The position numbers were made by a program, and so were the translations under genes. This document shows positions 12,390 through 24,949 of a stretch of DNA of 64,000 nt, piece after piece (the first letter of the stretch is position 1; every line of letters begins with the position of its first letter). This DNA comes from Owenia fusiformis (taxonomy: Eukaryota > Annelida > Polychaeta > Sabellida > Oweniidae): the NCBI GenBank assembly GCA_903813345.2, contig CAIIXF020000010.1, positions 23,727,740-23,791,739 on the forward strand. Reading direction: 5' to 3'. A model generated the notes under the pieces. It searched no databases. It was not told the DNA's origin and was given only the letters and a program-made list of their open reading frames with translations.

Positions 12390-15300
12390 TCAATTGATAT
12401 GATCTACAGTGACTCTGATGGGGCTAAAACATGCAGGGTCCAGTTCCTGATTGACTGCATGTCTCTCTGCTACAATATCCGCAATGTCTGATCTATCCAT
12501 CTCATGCAGAGCATTGATGAGGCATTCAACCTGAATATCCCCATCACTTTTGATACTGACACATTTCCGCTTCCAGTGAACCAGGATCTTGTAAGTGACG
12601 TCTGCAAGACCCATCCCCAATGACAGGGCGTCAAAGCCTATGCCCGTCATTGTACTGTCTGGAATGTCAAGGTGAACTGCAAGAGTCAGACCTTGGGGTA
12701 TTTCTAGGGCCAACGCACGCAGACTACGCCCACTTAGAACTTTGGGTTCCTTATATACTGAAATTAAAAGAATGATACAATTTAGTTGATACTAAAATTA
12801 CAAAAGTTGAAAATTAATCCGGAGTATGATCTTATGAATTTTTTTCTTGATATACACCATTAATATTCCATTACTTCAGTATCATCTTTTTAATAAAGTA
12901 TTTTGCTGCATCATGTACATTCCCCTCCAAAGTCTGGTAACCCTGATTCCACATTTAAAAGCATGTTAAATATGTTTATGTGACAATGTTTCTTTTTTGA
13001 ATCGCCATACGGCTTTAACATTTTGTTCAATGGGAAAGTTGCCAAGATTTTGGAGGAGAGTTATTAGGTCTCGACATGACAACTGACAACCAAAATGTTT
13101 CAAAAGGAATATTATTAAAAGAGATCGCATTCAACACTGCAAGGACACAGAACAACTTCGAAATTAGTCAACAACATGCATGGTTTGTTAGACCATGCAC
13201 GTTTTGATTTGGCGAATACATGAATATACGTCGAGTCTTTCATAAAATAGATAATTTACTGCCCCATTGTAAACCTACTTTTTATGGGAGGACGTTTGTG
13301 TTTGATGAGCCTCATGAAGGATTCTGTGAGTGGCGTGCTGAACCTCCCTTCTGGTTTTGGAGACTGCACAGGAGAAGGGGGTGGGATGGGCTCCTCCACC
13401 GGGATTTCAATGACTGGTTCTGGCTCTGGTTCAGGTTCATCGGGGACTGGTTCCTCGTAAAAGTACTTAGCTACTCGCGAACTCTCAATACTTATTCTGA
13501 ACGTACGAATACATTCTGGATCATCTTTATTTACCGGAGATTTATTCAGAATATTCAGTGTTGCTTCACAATCGTATCCATTTACTCCAATGTCTACGAC
13601 ACCGTCTTTAAGTTTAGGTTGGATTTCGTATAGTCTGTGATTATTACCTATTATTTCACTATATGGGAGCTTGAATTGGTTGGTGACGTAATGACTGTTT
13701 GATTCATATACACAGAGGTCACCCTGTAATTCAAGGTCGAATACACTGTTGTTTATAAGGTTGACATTAGGGTCGTCAGGCTTTTCTTGCATTTTTGAAT
13801 AGTCCTTCCTCGCAGCTTTGTAATGCTTTCTGAACACTTGTTTCTCTTCTTTCACAATCTCAACTTTCTCAACCATTTCAAATCCGTCATTTTCTTTGTC
13901 TTTTATAGATTTCTCAATGTCGTTTTTCTGAACAATTTCTACCGCTAAGAGCCAGAGCTTTTCTTCCATTTTGATGAACGTAAGGATTTCTCCCGTGACG
14001 ACGCGGTTTTGTGTGTCGAATATCCTAAACGCTTCTGTAAGTCTTCTTTTGCGTTGTGGACGAGAAAGGGCAACCACGTATCTATAAAAAGAACAATGCA
14101 GATTATATATGTGTTTGTCCTGACTTGTATGTCTTGGATGTTTGTATTAAGTATAATGGAAATGGTGAGATTTATCATGGATAGAAAGAGAGTATGCATG
14201 ATCGATGGTTTGCTGAAACTGAAACTAAAATGCGCATCGCTAGAAAATGGAAGGAAGAAGCACTTTTAGGCTAAAGACCTTCTCCCTTGCATTCGTGGTG
14301 ACCAGACTTCGAAAGCAAGATCAGGGAACAGTAAAATAAATGAAAATGTGTGAGCATATAGCTTAGAAATGAGCAACTTCCAAGCATCAATCAGAGTTAC
14401 CATACCTTATTAACAAGACAGGGTAAATATTATGCGTCTAAAACAAAGAGATAAGTATAAGTCATACACGGACAAAGCGAACATGACGGCAAATATATTG
14501 AGTAGTCAAACAAGATAACAACTACCTTCCTTCTTACTTAGAAGATCCATTGACATTTAAAAGACAATACGCTCACAGAATGTAAACCTATACTTTGTTT
14601 CAAAGAGACAAGTTGATTACATCAGTACCCTTTCAATTCTGTTTTGAAGGGATACTTATTGTGGTAATAACATTTATTTCAGGTTCCGTTCTCATATATT
14701 CTTCTTAGCAAAATCAATCAGCATCATGACTCACTTTGATAAAGCTTTCACATCAAACGAAACTGTTTGTTTGGTGAACGTTAATTTGTCGTTGAATATT
14801 TGCCAAGCATCTTCACTTGATGGTTTGTAAAGTACCGCAATGTCTTCTTGGTCGAACTCTTCGACAATTTCCGGCATTGGCAGTCGGACTCCAACTGGTC
14901 GTCTAAACTCGGAAATGCCGTCTGCGACGATTTCTATGTAATCAGTGGACATAATCAGGTCACCAACTTGGTGATGATATAGCCTTTTGGCATCTTCAAG
15001 GTTTTCATGGCGAAATGGAGTAATCTGAAATAAATACAAAAGCAAATAAAGGACATTAGATAAGTCAGATAGAATCCCTGACATTGTGTATCATATTAAC
15101 TAGTTTATTTATTAACGGAAAATAATTATTCAGGATCGAAAACATCGCCGTGTACAACATATATTTCATTATATTCATTTAGTATACATTAATGGAAACT
15201 CATTCGGTGTCACGTTCATTAGCTGTTATAGTATCCATTGTCTGATTTATTTGATGTGGATTACTTGTAATCCCCTGTGGATCATAGACATACATGATCC

Positions 15301-17440
15301 TGATACGTCTGAGGAATCCTTTTATTCATCGATCAATACTTCAGTCCTCTTATAAAGGCCCTTACAAATTGAATGTTCAGCGAGGCTTGTCTCAAGTTAT
15401 ATCAAAAATGGTCACACCTGTCTCCAATCTGTAGGAATATATGCTTTTCTTTGATTTTTACTTGTATTTTTCACAGGTAAAGCCTGATCTTCGGGTCTCT
15501 TACTTTCTCGTAAAAATTCGAAAGGCATTGTGTCGTTTAATTGGAATGTTATCAAGGCAATGGACATTATTTTGTTATTGCATAATCTGAAGACATTGCC
15601 TCGTTCTACTGAATAACTGCGCAAACAGAAACAATCTAGACTTTAATTAAATAATTTATAATACAAAGATTTACTCAGCAATGAAACGGAGAACGATTCT
15701 CGAATCTCTTGACAACGAACGCATCAGCAAGTATATTCACGAATGGTGCCATAATCGTAAAGACTTGTATTTAGTACTAATCTCTAAAGTGACGCATCAA
15801 ACAACGAACGCCTAAAGAGGCTCACCTTTATCGTACAGTTAACTGGTGTGTTCGTGGCCTTCTTAGGAAACCTCACAGTAAGGTACCGATTTATCCTGGC
15901 TTGATAGAGAACTCCTTGGGGGTCCACTACGAATGTCTCTGATTTTGGTGTTGCTGTTATTACTATTGGGCCCATCTTATCTGTCTCTATCCAGGCCAAG
16001 TTTACACCCGGATTCTTAAATAAAAGTATAAGGTTTTAGAATCCGATATGATAGGTACTATTGGGCCCTAAAGCTAGATTAAGTAATTACTTCCAGCTTG
16101 GTGAAGATGAAGCTCTCTTTTAGAGACACAAAGTCAAACTAATTGTTTTTATGCAATTTTTATTACAAATTAGTAGCCTGGCCAGAACAGGCTCAATTTT
16201 GAATATTTTTTCATGAAATTTTCACAGAATAAACTTTAAAGAATTCCTAACATAAAAATTTTTTTATATGGTAAATGCCTTCTTAATTTCATTGTTACAA
16301 CCTTTTAAAAAATAATGTAATATTCTGTTGATGGGAAAATTTCATGAAAAAATATTCAAAATTGAGAAAGTTATTGAGAAAATAGAGAGGCATGACTTGT
16401 TCTGGCCAGGCTACTATGTATTATTATAATTTTGTTCTTGTTCTCATGTATTTTGTTTCATTCTATTTACCTGCGATGCTTCTATCAAACTCCACGACTC
16501 TTCATTCTCAATTTTCATCTTCACGTTGAAATCATAATAGGTAAGGTCAAACGTGTAGTAGGGCAGCGCCACCTTTAGTTGACATTTTGGACCATTGCCT
16601 TTAGACTCGAGCAAAAAGATTTCACTTAAGATTTGTTCGTCTTCCGGGAACTTCGGAAAATGCTGATAACGCAAAGTGGATGCGATAACACTGCATGTAA
16701 TAATGTCTTTCTTTCCCAAACATCCTTCTGGGACCACCAATTGTCCTCCTTTTGATATTTTGTACTGGCCTCCTTTCTTCCCGGGGTTGGCCTCGACCTT
16801 TTCACTGGAAAAATTCAATACCACATTATTCTAGCTTGATACAAATCGGAAAACTAATAGCATATGAATAGGTTACTTTTAACAATGGGAGGTAAATCAT
16901 TATTCAAAAAGAACCATTTGTTTCATTTCATTTTCAACCAATTTCCAATAATTGGTTTCATTCATGCAAAAACAGTACCCAATAAGTGAACAATTTCGTG
17001 AACTAAGAAAAGGGAATATTCAATGTCAGAGCTTTAAACATGATATTGGGCTATTGTTTGATATTCTAAAACGATCCATTTATTCGTGTAAATGTTACGT
17101 TAATTATTTGTTATATCATGTTTCAAAATTTATTGTAATTTCAGAAGCTAATGTACAAAACCACCTTTCACAATGAATTTGATTTATTTGTTTGAGTGAT
17201 GAAGAAAACTGAGTTCGACTTTTAGAGAACTAAAAAAACTAGAACTGTCGCTTAACAAATCATTTTCCAGAATACAAGCTGTTATAACTAGGATGAAGAA
17301 AAGAGCTTTCAATATTCAAAAACATGTATGTCATGTTATTCTAACCTGACAGTAGACACATTAATGTACCTTTTAAAATATTTCATATGCCCCTCTTCCT
17401 CCGACTCCATGGCCTCTTGAATTTTCTTCTTCGTCTTCAT
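12390..17440 (-). CDS. ZU5 and death-domain protein, DTHD1-like
   Basis: Seven minus-strand exons: 17370-17440 (ATG at 17440), 16471-16804, 15826-16014, 15418-15616, 14735-15024, 13279-14081 and 12390-12757 (stop TGA). All borders are GT-AG, and phases agree at every junction except exon 3 to 4. That junction needs either a small unseen exon near 15620-15820 or an alternative site. The product is about 750 aa. Exon 2 holds a ZU5-like segment (GGQYKISKGGQLVVPEGCLG). Exon 3 begins a second ZU5-like segment with the FVVDPQG start. Exons 4-5 continue an alternating beta-sheet, UPA-like region. Exon 6 ends in an acidic PEPEPEP linker. Exon 7 is a death domain (LGMGLADVTYKILVHWKRK ... LINALHEMDRSDIADIV). 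ZU5-UPA-death proteins are signalling adaptors; the domain order and length best fit DTHD1, whose role is poorly known. PIDD or UNC5-like relatives are alternatives. Confidence 0.72.
12917..13061. repeat. Short copy of an ACATTCCCCTCC-ended MITE
   Basis: The left end ACATTCCCCTCCAAAGTCTG and an inverted right end (TTTTGGAGGAGAGT) match the ends of the larger element at 23545-24425. It lies in the last intron of the ZU5/death-domain gene. Confidence 0.5.
16171..16416. repeat. 246-bp MITE with TA target duplication
   Basis: TAGTAGCCTGGCCAGAACA at the left is inverted as TGTTCTGGCCAGGCTACTA at the right, apart from one base. An inner arm (TCAATTTTGAATATTTTTTC) is also inverted. TA at both borders fits a Tc1/mariner-mobilised element. 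It lies in intron 2 of the ZU5/death-domain gene. Confidence 0.75.
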
Positions 17441-20400
17441 CTTTTACTGAGCTAAATCAAAAATGAAACGTATTTCGTGTTAGGTCTTTATAAACATTGT
17501 GTTTGTTCATTATTTTTGAAGTGATGAAGTGAAATGAGACTCGTTTGTGATTAACAACCGGCTCTTCTATATTTTCCTTCGTTAATAATATCAATTATTA
17601 TGAGCATCGAGACTCGATGAATAATTTTCTCTCTGTACTTTTGCTTGGAAGCCCTAACAATGAATAATATTTATCCCAACCGATCTATCATAATCCATAC
17701 GATGGGAATAACAGCAATGTCTATAATTCTGATAGTATAAATAAACACCTTGATTGTGCTCGGCGATAAATCCTAGAATCACCGATCAGTATCCTTGGTT
17801 TCCAGTTGAGATTTCATTAAGAAACGTTTGGTTCCATGGAGAAATATGTTTCACATCCTGAATGTTTGTGTTTAACACTGTGTGTGTTAGAGCTTAACAT
17901 CGTAGAGTGCTACCCATGTATCCCCAGGACACCATGTGACACAACCCAACCAATAAGAATTGGAATATTGACATATTAGGCACCATCGAGTTGGAGTATT
18001 TTGGCATTCTGGATTGTTTCTGGCACAAAAGTCTCTTGGGCCAGATTTATCAATCGTTGGGTCAATATAATTACATTGGGTCACTATTTGATGAAAAGAT
18101 ACTTTAATAAACTAACAATACGTTATGGCGTAAATGTCGAGTCTTGTTGTAAAGTATATCGGATTAGAGAGATTAGTGACAAATGCATTGGTCCCAATGG
18201 CTCAATAGCAAATTGATAAAACACCGTCCAGCTTATTTGTCTTGGGATTCTGAGATAATGCTAGATATTCTCTAGAGAAACGAGATAAACTAAATGGTGT
18301 ATTTGTATTATTAGAAATAGATTAAGATAATGAATTCAGTTACACTAGTCAACAGTTTGGCAACCGCAAATTCGTCATTTGACCACGTCTTTGCTCGCCG
18401 ATTTAAGGCGTGGCATTCGCCGTTGGTGTGAACGTAGCTTTAAAGAAGACTATGTAATGTTACTTTCCTGAAAAAAGCAAGGAAATTAACACATGCCTTC
18501 ATACTTAATATTTAATTTGAAACATGAACAGCTTTTTACAAGCTGTCCAATGGGGAGTTGGGTTGTCGAATATTGGAGCAAGAGTTACTGTCCGAATATG
18601 TTTACAATAGTACTGTAGGTCGGATAAGCATAGAGGGCAAATTAAAAAAACCAACGACATTGAACAGATCATCTTAAAATTAAGCTGTGGTAGAGTGGAA
18701 TGATTTTATTAGGTATAACATCGATCATTTCATGTGACATGGGTTGGAGACATGTAATCAATGTTCAATTAGTAAATGAATCCTTTTTCTTTGTTTAATT
18801 AATTCCAAGTGTTGTACTTATTGTACTCCGCAAACAGAACCTTACCTAACCGCCATCAGTTGAGTTATTTGAACGATCGTTATCAAAACTTCACATTTCC
18901 TCTATTTGCCACACGTAGCCCGGAACAAGAAAATAGGAAATAAAATGTACTTGTCGAACATTGAATAGTTTACATATTGGGCTGACACCCCATTTTGTCA
19001 TTAATTGTTAATATGGCCATTGTAATGGAGTAGCAGTAGGAACTTTAAAAGTACATGTCAACATTCAACAATGACTATCTGATGGTGTTCATCCTTGGCC
19101 GCCATGGTCCAAGGCATTCTGATACCCATAGCTTCTTTCTGTTTCACCCGAAGAGTGAAGAAATGAGATGTCATGGTTCACGATGGGTCCAAGGGTATTT
19201 CACTTCTTTCCATATATGAGTTTTATATGAAATAGAAAAAAACATTTACACCAAAAGAAAGTTTTCCCCCCAACATATAAAATGTTAAAATGTATATTTT
19301 GGATTCATATTTCAATGTATCTTATAAACAATGTGTCTTATCTTTCGTCTGATGACCAAATAAGTATAATGAAACGAGATATGATTTATATTCTATCGAA
19401 AGTTTAGGATTTCAGTTGTTTCCATTTAAAAAGGGGCGCGAAAAATGGAGACGAATTGAGGGTTGACACGAGATAATTTCTAGGTGTATTAAATGGCTTA
19501 TTTGCTGCCATTCTCGTTCTCAATGTCACTGTTTTATTTTGAATTGATAACTAACTTACAAAATCAATTACACATTGATACAAACCCTTTCTGAAAATAT
19601 CTAAACTTGAATGAAATCCTTACCACTTTCCAATTGTTTTCAAGCTTCAACAACTACAGAAATAAAAAGAAGTTTTATGTTCAAATCTATTCATCATACA
19701 ACTTAACTACTCATTTAATGAAAGAAAATTCATTTGTAGTGCAATTGCTTCAAATATATTACCATGTGTAGTCTTTGCTGTCACTTCAAATTTTCATTAA
19801 AATGGAGCAGCCCTATGATTTTAATTTATTTTCATCTTATATATTAAATATTTATATCTCGATCACGTCTTACCTTCGTACACCTCAACACGGTTTTGTT
19901 TTTTGTTCCCTATTTATATCTGTTATGTCCAGTTAAAGTGAGATGTTTCTATTTGCGAATTTATAACGTTTCAGTAGCATTTGTCAATCATGCTTCACCA
20001 GTCGGCCCAGGGAATCTGTAGAATGTCTGTTTCCACCAGTCAGGCCGGACATTGCTTATCGATCTACCGGTAAGTCGTAGAACTCGAAATATTTACCAAC
20101 TACCCCAACTTCAATAAAAACTAATTTCCTGTGTGCAATACAAACTTTTTTATAAAAAGAATCATTGACGATTAATTCAACTTTAAAAGAAAGTGATTTT
20201 GTTTGCAAACAGCCAAACACTGTTACTATAGAGATTGTATACATTCGATCCATTCAACTCGGTAGACAAATATAATACGCTTTTGATCGAAACTGTACTC
20301 GAAATATAAAGTTAGATGGAGGAACTATAAAATGAAGAGATGGCGAAAAAATATTGTTCCAGCGTTGATCACGTTGCTATAACAATATAATGATTCACCC

Positions 20401-20759
20401 GGTAAATTATATACTTTAGCACTTTGAGATTTACAAAATAAGTTAAAAAATATTTTATTTTGACACTCAATCTTGACAAAAATTGTCTCAATTTTAGAAT
20501 ATTTTGGTCTCGTGTGTCTCATTCTTTGTCTTGCCTATTTTCTAAACAAACACCCAATTTATATACCCTATGTAAAGAAAAAAAGATGCATGGTCTTTTA
20601 TCAGTCATAACATTTTCAAAATTTTGTTTAATATTACTAAACTCTTGGAGACATATGGTGTAGATATTGTAAATATCTGGTGGAAATTTTAAGAAATTAG
20701 ATGAAAATTCAAAAGGTTAGCAATGGTTATAAACATTGTGTCACAAACCCACTGATGAA
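17441..20759. other. Intergenic DNA with one candidate exon
   Basis: Apart from the cysteine-rich candidate exon at 17887-18083, no gene is seen. Near 19080-19200 lies a segment that reappears inverted near 56110-56220 (a CATGACATCTCATTTCTTC block with nearby TTCACCC), so it is a dispersed repeat. Confidence 0.45.
17887..18083 (-). CDS. Candidate terminal exon, cysteine-rich
   Basis: An acceptor (CAAATAG, AG at 18084-18085) precedes an open frame ending in TAA at 17887. It encodes about 65 residues with seven cysteines, including C-x2-C and C-x3-C pairs (WCLICQY, GCVTWC), and several tryptophans. This is typical of a disulfide-rich extracellular module. No upstream exon or signal peptide was found to join it, and no family is recognised. 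It could be a chance frame; the cysteine density and the splice site are the only support. Confidence 0.3.
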
Positions 20760-21275
20760 AGGTAATTAAAAGCGGAAATAACGAAAAAGAGGCGTGGCTT
20801 AATGTAAAAAAGCAAAAAAATGATAAAGGGGCATGGTTTAAGGTAATTAAAAGCTGAAACAATGAAAAAGAGGCGGGTGTTAATGTAAAAAATTGAAAAA
20901 ACGATAAGGAGGCGTGGTTTAAGGTAATCAAAAGCGAAAAAAACGAAAAAAGGGCGTGGCTAAATGTAAAAACAAGCGAAACCCAATAAAGGGGCGTGGT
21001 TTAAAGAAAAGAGGTGTGGTTAAAAGTAATGTAAGCAAAAACCGAGAAAGGGGCGTGGCTTAATGTAAAAAAGCAAAAACGATAAAAGGGCGTGGTTTAA
21101 AGATGAAGGGGTGTGGTCTAAGGTAATTGAAAGCAAAAAAAACCAAAAAGGGGCCTTGTTTAATGTATTTAAAAGCGAAAAAACGACAAAGGGGCTTGGT
21201 TTAAGTTAATCAAAAGCGAAAAAAAGGAGAAAGAGGCGTGGCCTAATGAAAAAAGAGGAATGTGCCGTGGCCTTA
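20760..21275. repeat. GGGCGTGG minisatellite
   Basis: A diverged tandem array has alternating half-units of about 40 bp. Each is built on a GGGCGTGG(T/C)TTAA core followed by an A-rich GTAAAAAAGC or TAATTAAAAGCGAAA stretch. About a dozen half-units are visible. The array is non-coding. Confidence 0.75.
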
Positions 21276-22121
21276 GGTTAAAAGTAAGAAAATTTTGAAA
21301 CCGCCATTGAATGATGTCATATGTCTGTCGATTTGTCTCATTTAATAGCGACGATGTCTTCTCAAGATTTAAATCATAGACATGTGTCTTCTTTGAGGCC
21401 TGGGGTTAGTTATTCCCCCTCTTCCGATATGACCTTTAAATAAAAAATGGCCATCATTTTTTGTCAAAATATCAATCGATTGATTATTTTACAGGTTATG
21501 CTTCATTCAGGCAGGAAGTAATTTTAATTCTTATAAAATAAGATACACACGACACAACTAACAGGCTGACTGCACTGCCATCTTTTTATGATCATTCTTT
21601 CAGTCCTTCTTAGCCTTTCTACTATATAAATGTATAAATGTCAAACAATACGCTAAAGAGGATATATTTTCCACAAAATCAATTTATTGCACAACGTACA
21701 ATCTGCACACATTGGCACATTACATATTATATATAATCAGAACTATGCATTCATTATCAGCATTTAAAATGAATTTGCCCACTCCAAAACTGAATTTACA
21801 GTAAATTCTTTCTTTTACGATTGTAAACTTGGAATGGAGAAAATACATAATATCTTCATATAAATCGCCCTACATGTAGTTCTCATTGGGATTTTGGAAA
21901 TGTTTAAATGTTATGGGGCTTGTTTTAACAACTGGGGCAACAAAGATTTGACCCGGGGATTTGACCTTAGGGCAAGATATCTACTTATTTTGTTGATGTT
22001 CCAATTTAAACAAATCTATTTCTAAGAAACATGTTTTTTGCATTTCTTGCATCTTGGCTATTAAGTTATTCAAACCACGTTAAACACACATAATTTCTAC
22101 AATAATGATGCATACATTTAC

Positions 22122-22368
22122 CTCTATTTTCCATTATAAAATTACTTTCTCTCTCAATGATTCCACTGGGAACCATCCAATGATGGTACATTTGTACGAT
22201 GCAAATGAGCGTCACAAAGATCAGAGCCAAAACAGTTAGCTTGCTATTAAAAGTTGTTACACGACCATCCCCCGTGAAAGAACCACGCCCCGTGGGGAAT
22301 GGCCAAATACCGAGCATGCAACGAGCCAGATACAGGCATGGTTCCAAGAGAATGCTAAATTTAGCGTT
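22122..22368 (-). CDS. Candidate exon, gustatory-receptor-like
   Basis: An open segment is bounded by an acceptor (CCGTACAG just before 22368) and a donor (AGAG|GTAAAT at 22121). It encodes about 82 residues. They begin SILLEPCLYLARCMLGIWPF, and a strong hydrophobic helix (LTVLALIFVTLICIV) follows. The pattern of a leucine-rich lead, an LG-x-WPF turn and a first transmembrane helix resembles the N-terminus of invertebrate gustatory-receptor-like proteins. No further transmembrane exons were located, so this may be a gene fragment or a coincidence. Confidence 0.3.
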
Positions 22369-22458
22369 CTGTACGGACTCTCAGATCCAAAGTATCCAGG
22401 GTCATTTCAATGACATGTACTTCTGTTAGCGGAGTCGATCAGATGTCCAGAAATATCA

Positions 22459-23407
22459 CAGGGTGTCTCAAAAATGTACCCAAAAGTATATAAAGAGCAC
22501 AGATAAACCAATCAATATTTTCAGACATTTTTTGCATGGTCAATTGGTCATGTAGCCAAAACATGAAAGTTTTCTCCCCAATACACCATTTTTATTTCAG
22601 AATGAAACTCATATTTCGATGACAGCCTGTATCCTTACTGCAACATTGTTCATCACATATGATAATAATTCCGGTGGAATGTTTTGGATTTCTCTTTTGA
22701 TGTTGCCCTTAAAAAGTTGTTCTCGGTCTTTTTGCTTGGAATGAGCATTAAGCACTCCTTCAAATAGCCACAGAGAAAGATGTTTGAGGATGACGATGGC
22801 AGAACAAACACAGACAATCAGGTAAATTATCAAAAATGATTCAGGAGTTACCTTCCAGAGTTAGGCAGGCTAGCATGGAGACCAAATGATATCCAAATGA
22901 AAACACAGTGATCTCAAATTGATACACACAAAGGCTACACTAGAATCCCAACCAATGCAGTTTTTTGAACCTCTGACCTCTCTATATTGGGGGGCTATAA
23001 GACATTGTGAGGGCCTCCCTATTCACCATATTTGAGGGCCCATACTTTTTTCTCTGAGGCTATTTGAAGGACCATTTTTATGCTAAACCCAAGCTAAGAG
23101 ACCTAGAACAACTTAAGACCAGTATCCGAACAGAAATCAAAACATTCCACCAGAAATATCAAATGTGATGAACAATGTAGTAGTAAGGATGCAGACTGTC
23201 ATCGAAATATGAGATTACATTAAATATGTGGTGTAAAAGGTAACGGGTTAAAGTATCAAAAAGGCAAAACTGAATTAAAAACTGTGTATAGGGGAAAAAA
23301 CGTTTCATCTTTTATCTACAAGGTCATGCAAAAAATGTCTGAAAATATTGATTGGTTTGTCTATGCTTTTTAATATATACTTTTGGGTAAATTTTTGAGA
23401 CACCCTA
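22459..23407. mobile_element. Foldback element of two inverted mariner 3' ends
   Basis: The outer ends read CAGGGTGTCTCAAAAATGTA at the left and the inverse at the right (TTTTTGAGACACCCT). Homology continues inward for about 250 bp on each side. Both arms encode the same transposase C-terminus reading outward: NIPPELLSYVMNNVAVRIQ on the minus strand at about 22610-22700, and a close copy on the plus strand at about 23140-23215, each ending in VIEI and a stop. This C-terminal pattern (NIPP..L..VM.N...R.Q..I) is familiar from IS630/mariner transposases. The element therefore looks like an inverted dimer of a transposon tail. Confidence 0.65.
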
Positions 23408-23544
23408 TACATATAGTGTATCTACTTCAGGAAAGCAACAACCTTGGCACAGTTGAAGAAATGATGGGTATACAGGGTATACAGTCATTAATAATAAAAA
23501 ATAAGTCTTGTACTTATACATGTAAGTAATCTAGTAAAAGATAA

Positions 23545-24425
23545 ACATTCCCCTCCATAAGTTTGGCAACCCTAACTCGGGCCCTAACTCCCTAATTGAA
23601 CTACGTGTTATAGCATCTTTATGTTTGAATTTTTATTTATATAACCTCTGAGGAAAATGCTTATTATATTATGTAGTATTGATGGAACTGTAACTTGACT
23701 TAATTTCCAATGCCTCCAACTCTTCCCAATTTTTCCTCATTTACAAAAGGTCATTCCCATGTAAACCAATGGAAAATGATGGGTTCGGGGCAAGTCTGAT
23801 TTCAGGATATCTAACCAGAAAGAATTCACCAGAAAATATTTAAATATAGAAAATTGAATTGTCTAACTTTTTTGTACGTTAAGTGTTCAGTTTAATTTAT
23901 GAATGCTAAAGTTACAGAGCTTCAAAGTCATTTTTTAAAATCATTTTTCACCCCCTGTGCTATTTCAATGGGAGGAGTTTTTTGAAAAATAATTATGACT
24001 TTGAAGACCTGTAACTTTTTTAAGCCAGAAGAAACGTATATCAATTTTTTATTAAATAAAGTTAGCAAAGTTAATTGACTGCCTAACTTGTATTTTGCAA
24101 GAACTCGGATGGATGAATATTCTGTCATATGACTTGCGACAAACCTACCATTTCTCATTGGTTTACATGGGAAATTAAATATGTTGATTTTCAAAAATTC
24201 ATCAGATTTATCCTAAAATTTTAATCTTTTGTAATAGAGGGAAAAATTGGGAAAATTTGGAGGCATTGGAAATGAAGTCGAGTTACATATTCATCACTAT
24301 TATAAGTACATGTATTTTCCTCGGAGGTTATAAATATAAATAAAAATTCAAACATAAAGAGGCTTTAATACGTACATGTAGTTCAATGGGGGAGCTAAGG
24401 TTGCCAAACCTATGGAGGGGAGTGT
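23545..24425. repeat. Near-palindromic ~880-bp MITE
   Basis: ACATTCCCCTCCATAAGTTT at the left is inverted at the right (CCTATGGAGGGGAGTGT). Complementarity continues inward with diverged arms over most of its length, including TTTATATAACCTCTGAGG and its inverse. No transposase is encoded. The family also occurs at 12917-13061. Confidence 0.7.
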
Positions 24426-24949
24426 AATGTATACACCACGCATTACCAACTCGGTACACTAGGGGACTTTTTAAACAGTTTCGACGTGTTCCTGGGCCTC
24501 AGCTCAAAACTATGTCAATCTTATTCCAAGTGATAAAAATCAGTATTAGTGCGTAGCCACAACTCATACACATGATTTATTATGTACAAGAATACTTGTC
24601 TGTTTTACTATATTATTTCTATGAGTTAGTAAAACCATGGGGTTTCAATCTATTGAATGCTCATGGTAAAACAAACTCCAAACTTTAAAGTGAACATTCT
24701 TGTTCAGTTCGCATTGTATCAAAAATCTCATGTTTTATCAATTCACATGTGGGGCATGCAAATGCTAAGTATAATGAAGTTTAAATATATAACGTATATC
24801 TAAGTATCCATTTATATTTGCTTTAATAGACTGCCATATAGCGGTATGCACACCTTGTAAGTGGTAGTGAAAAGGGATTTATGTCTTGGTGAAATGGAAG
24901 AGTGAATATCCCAGTGAAATAAGTTGACGCACCAAGCTACACTACAGTG

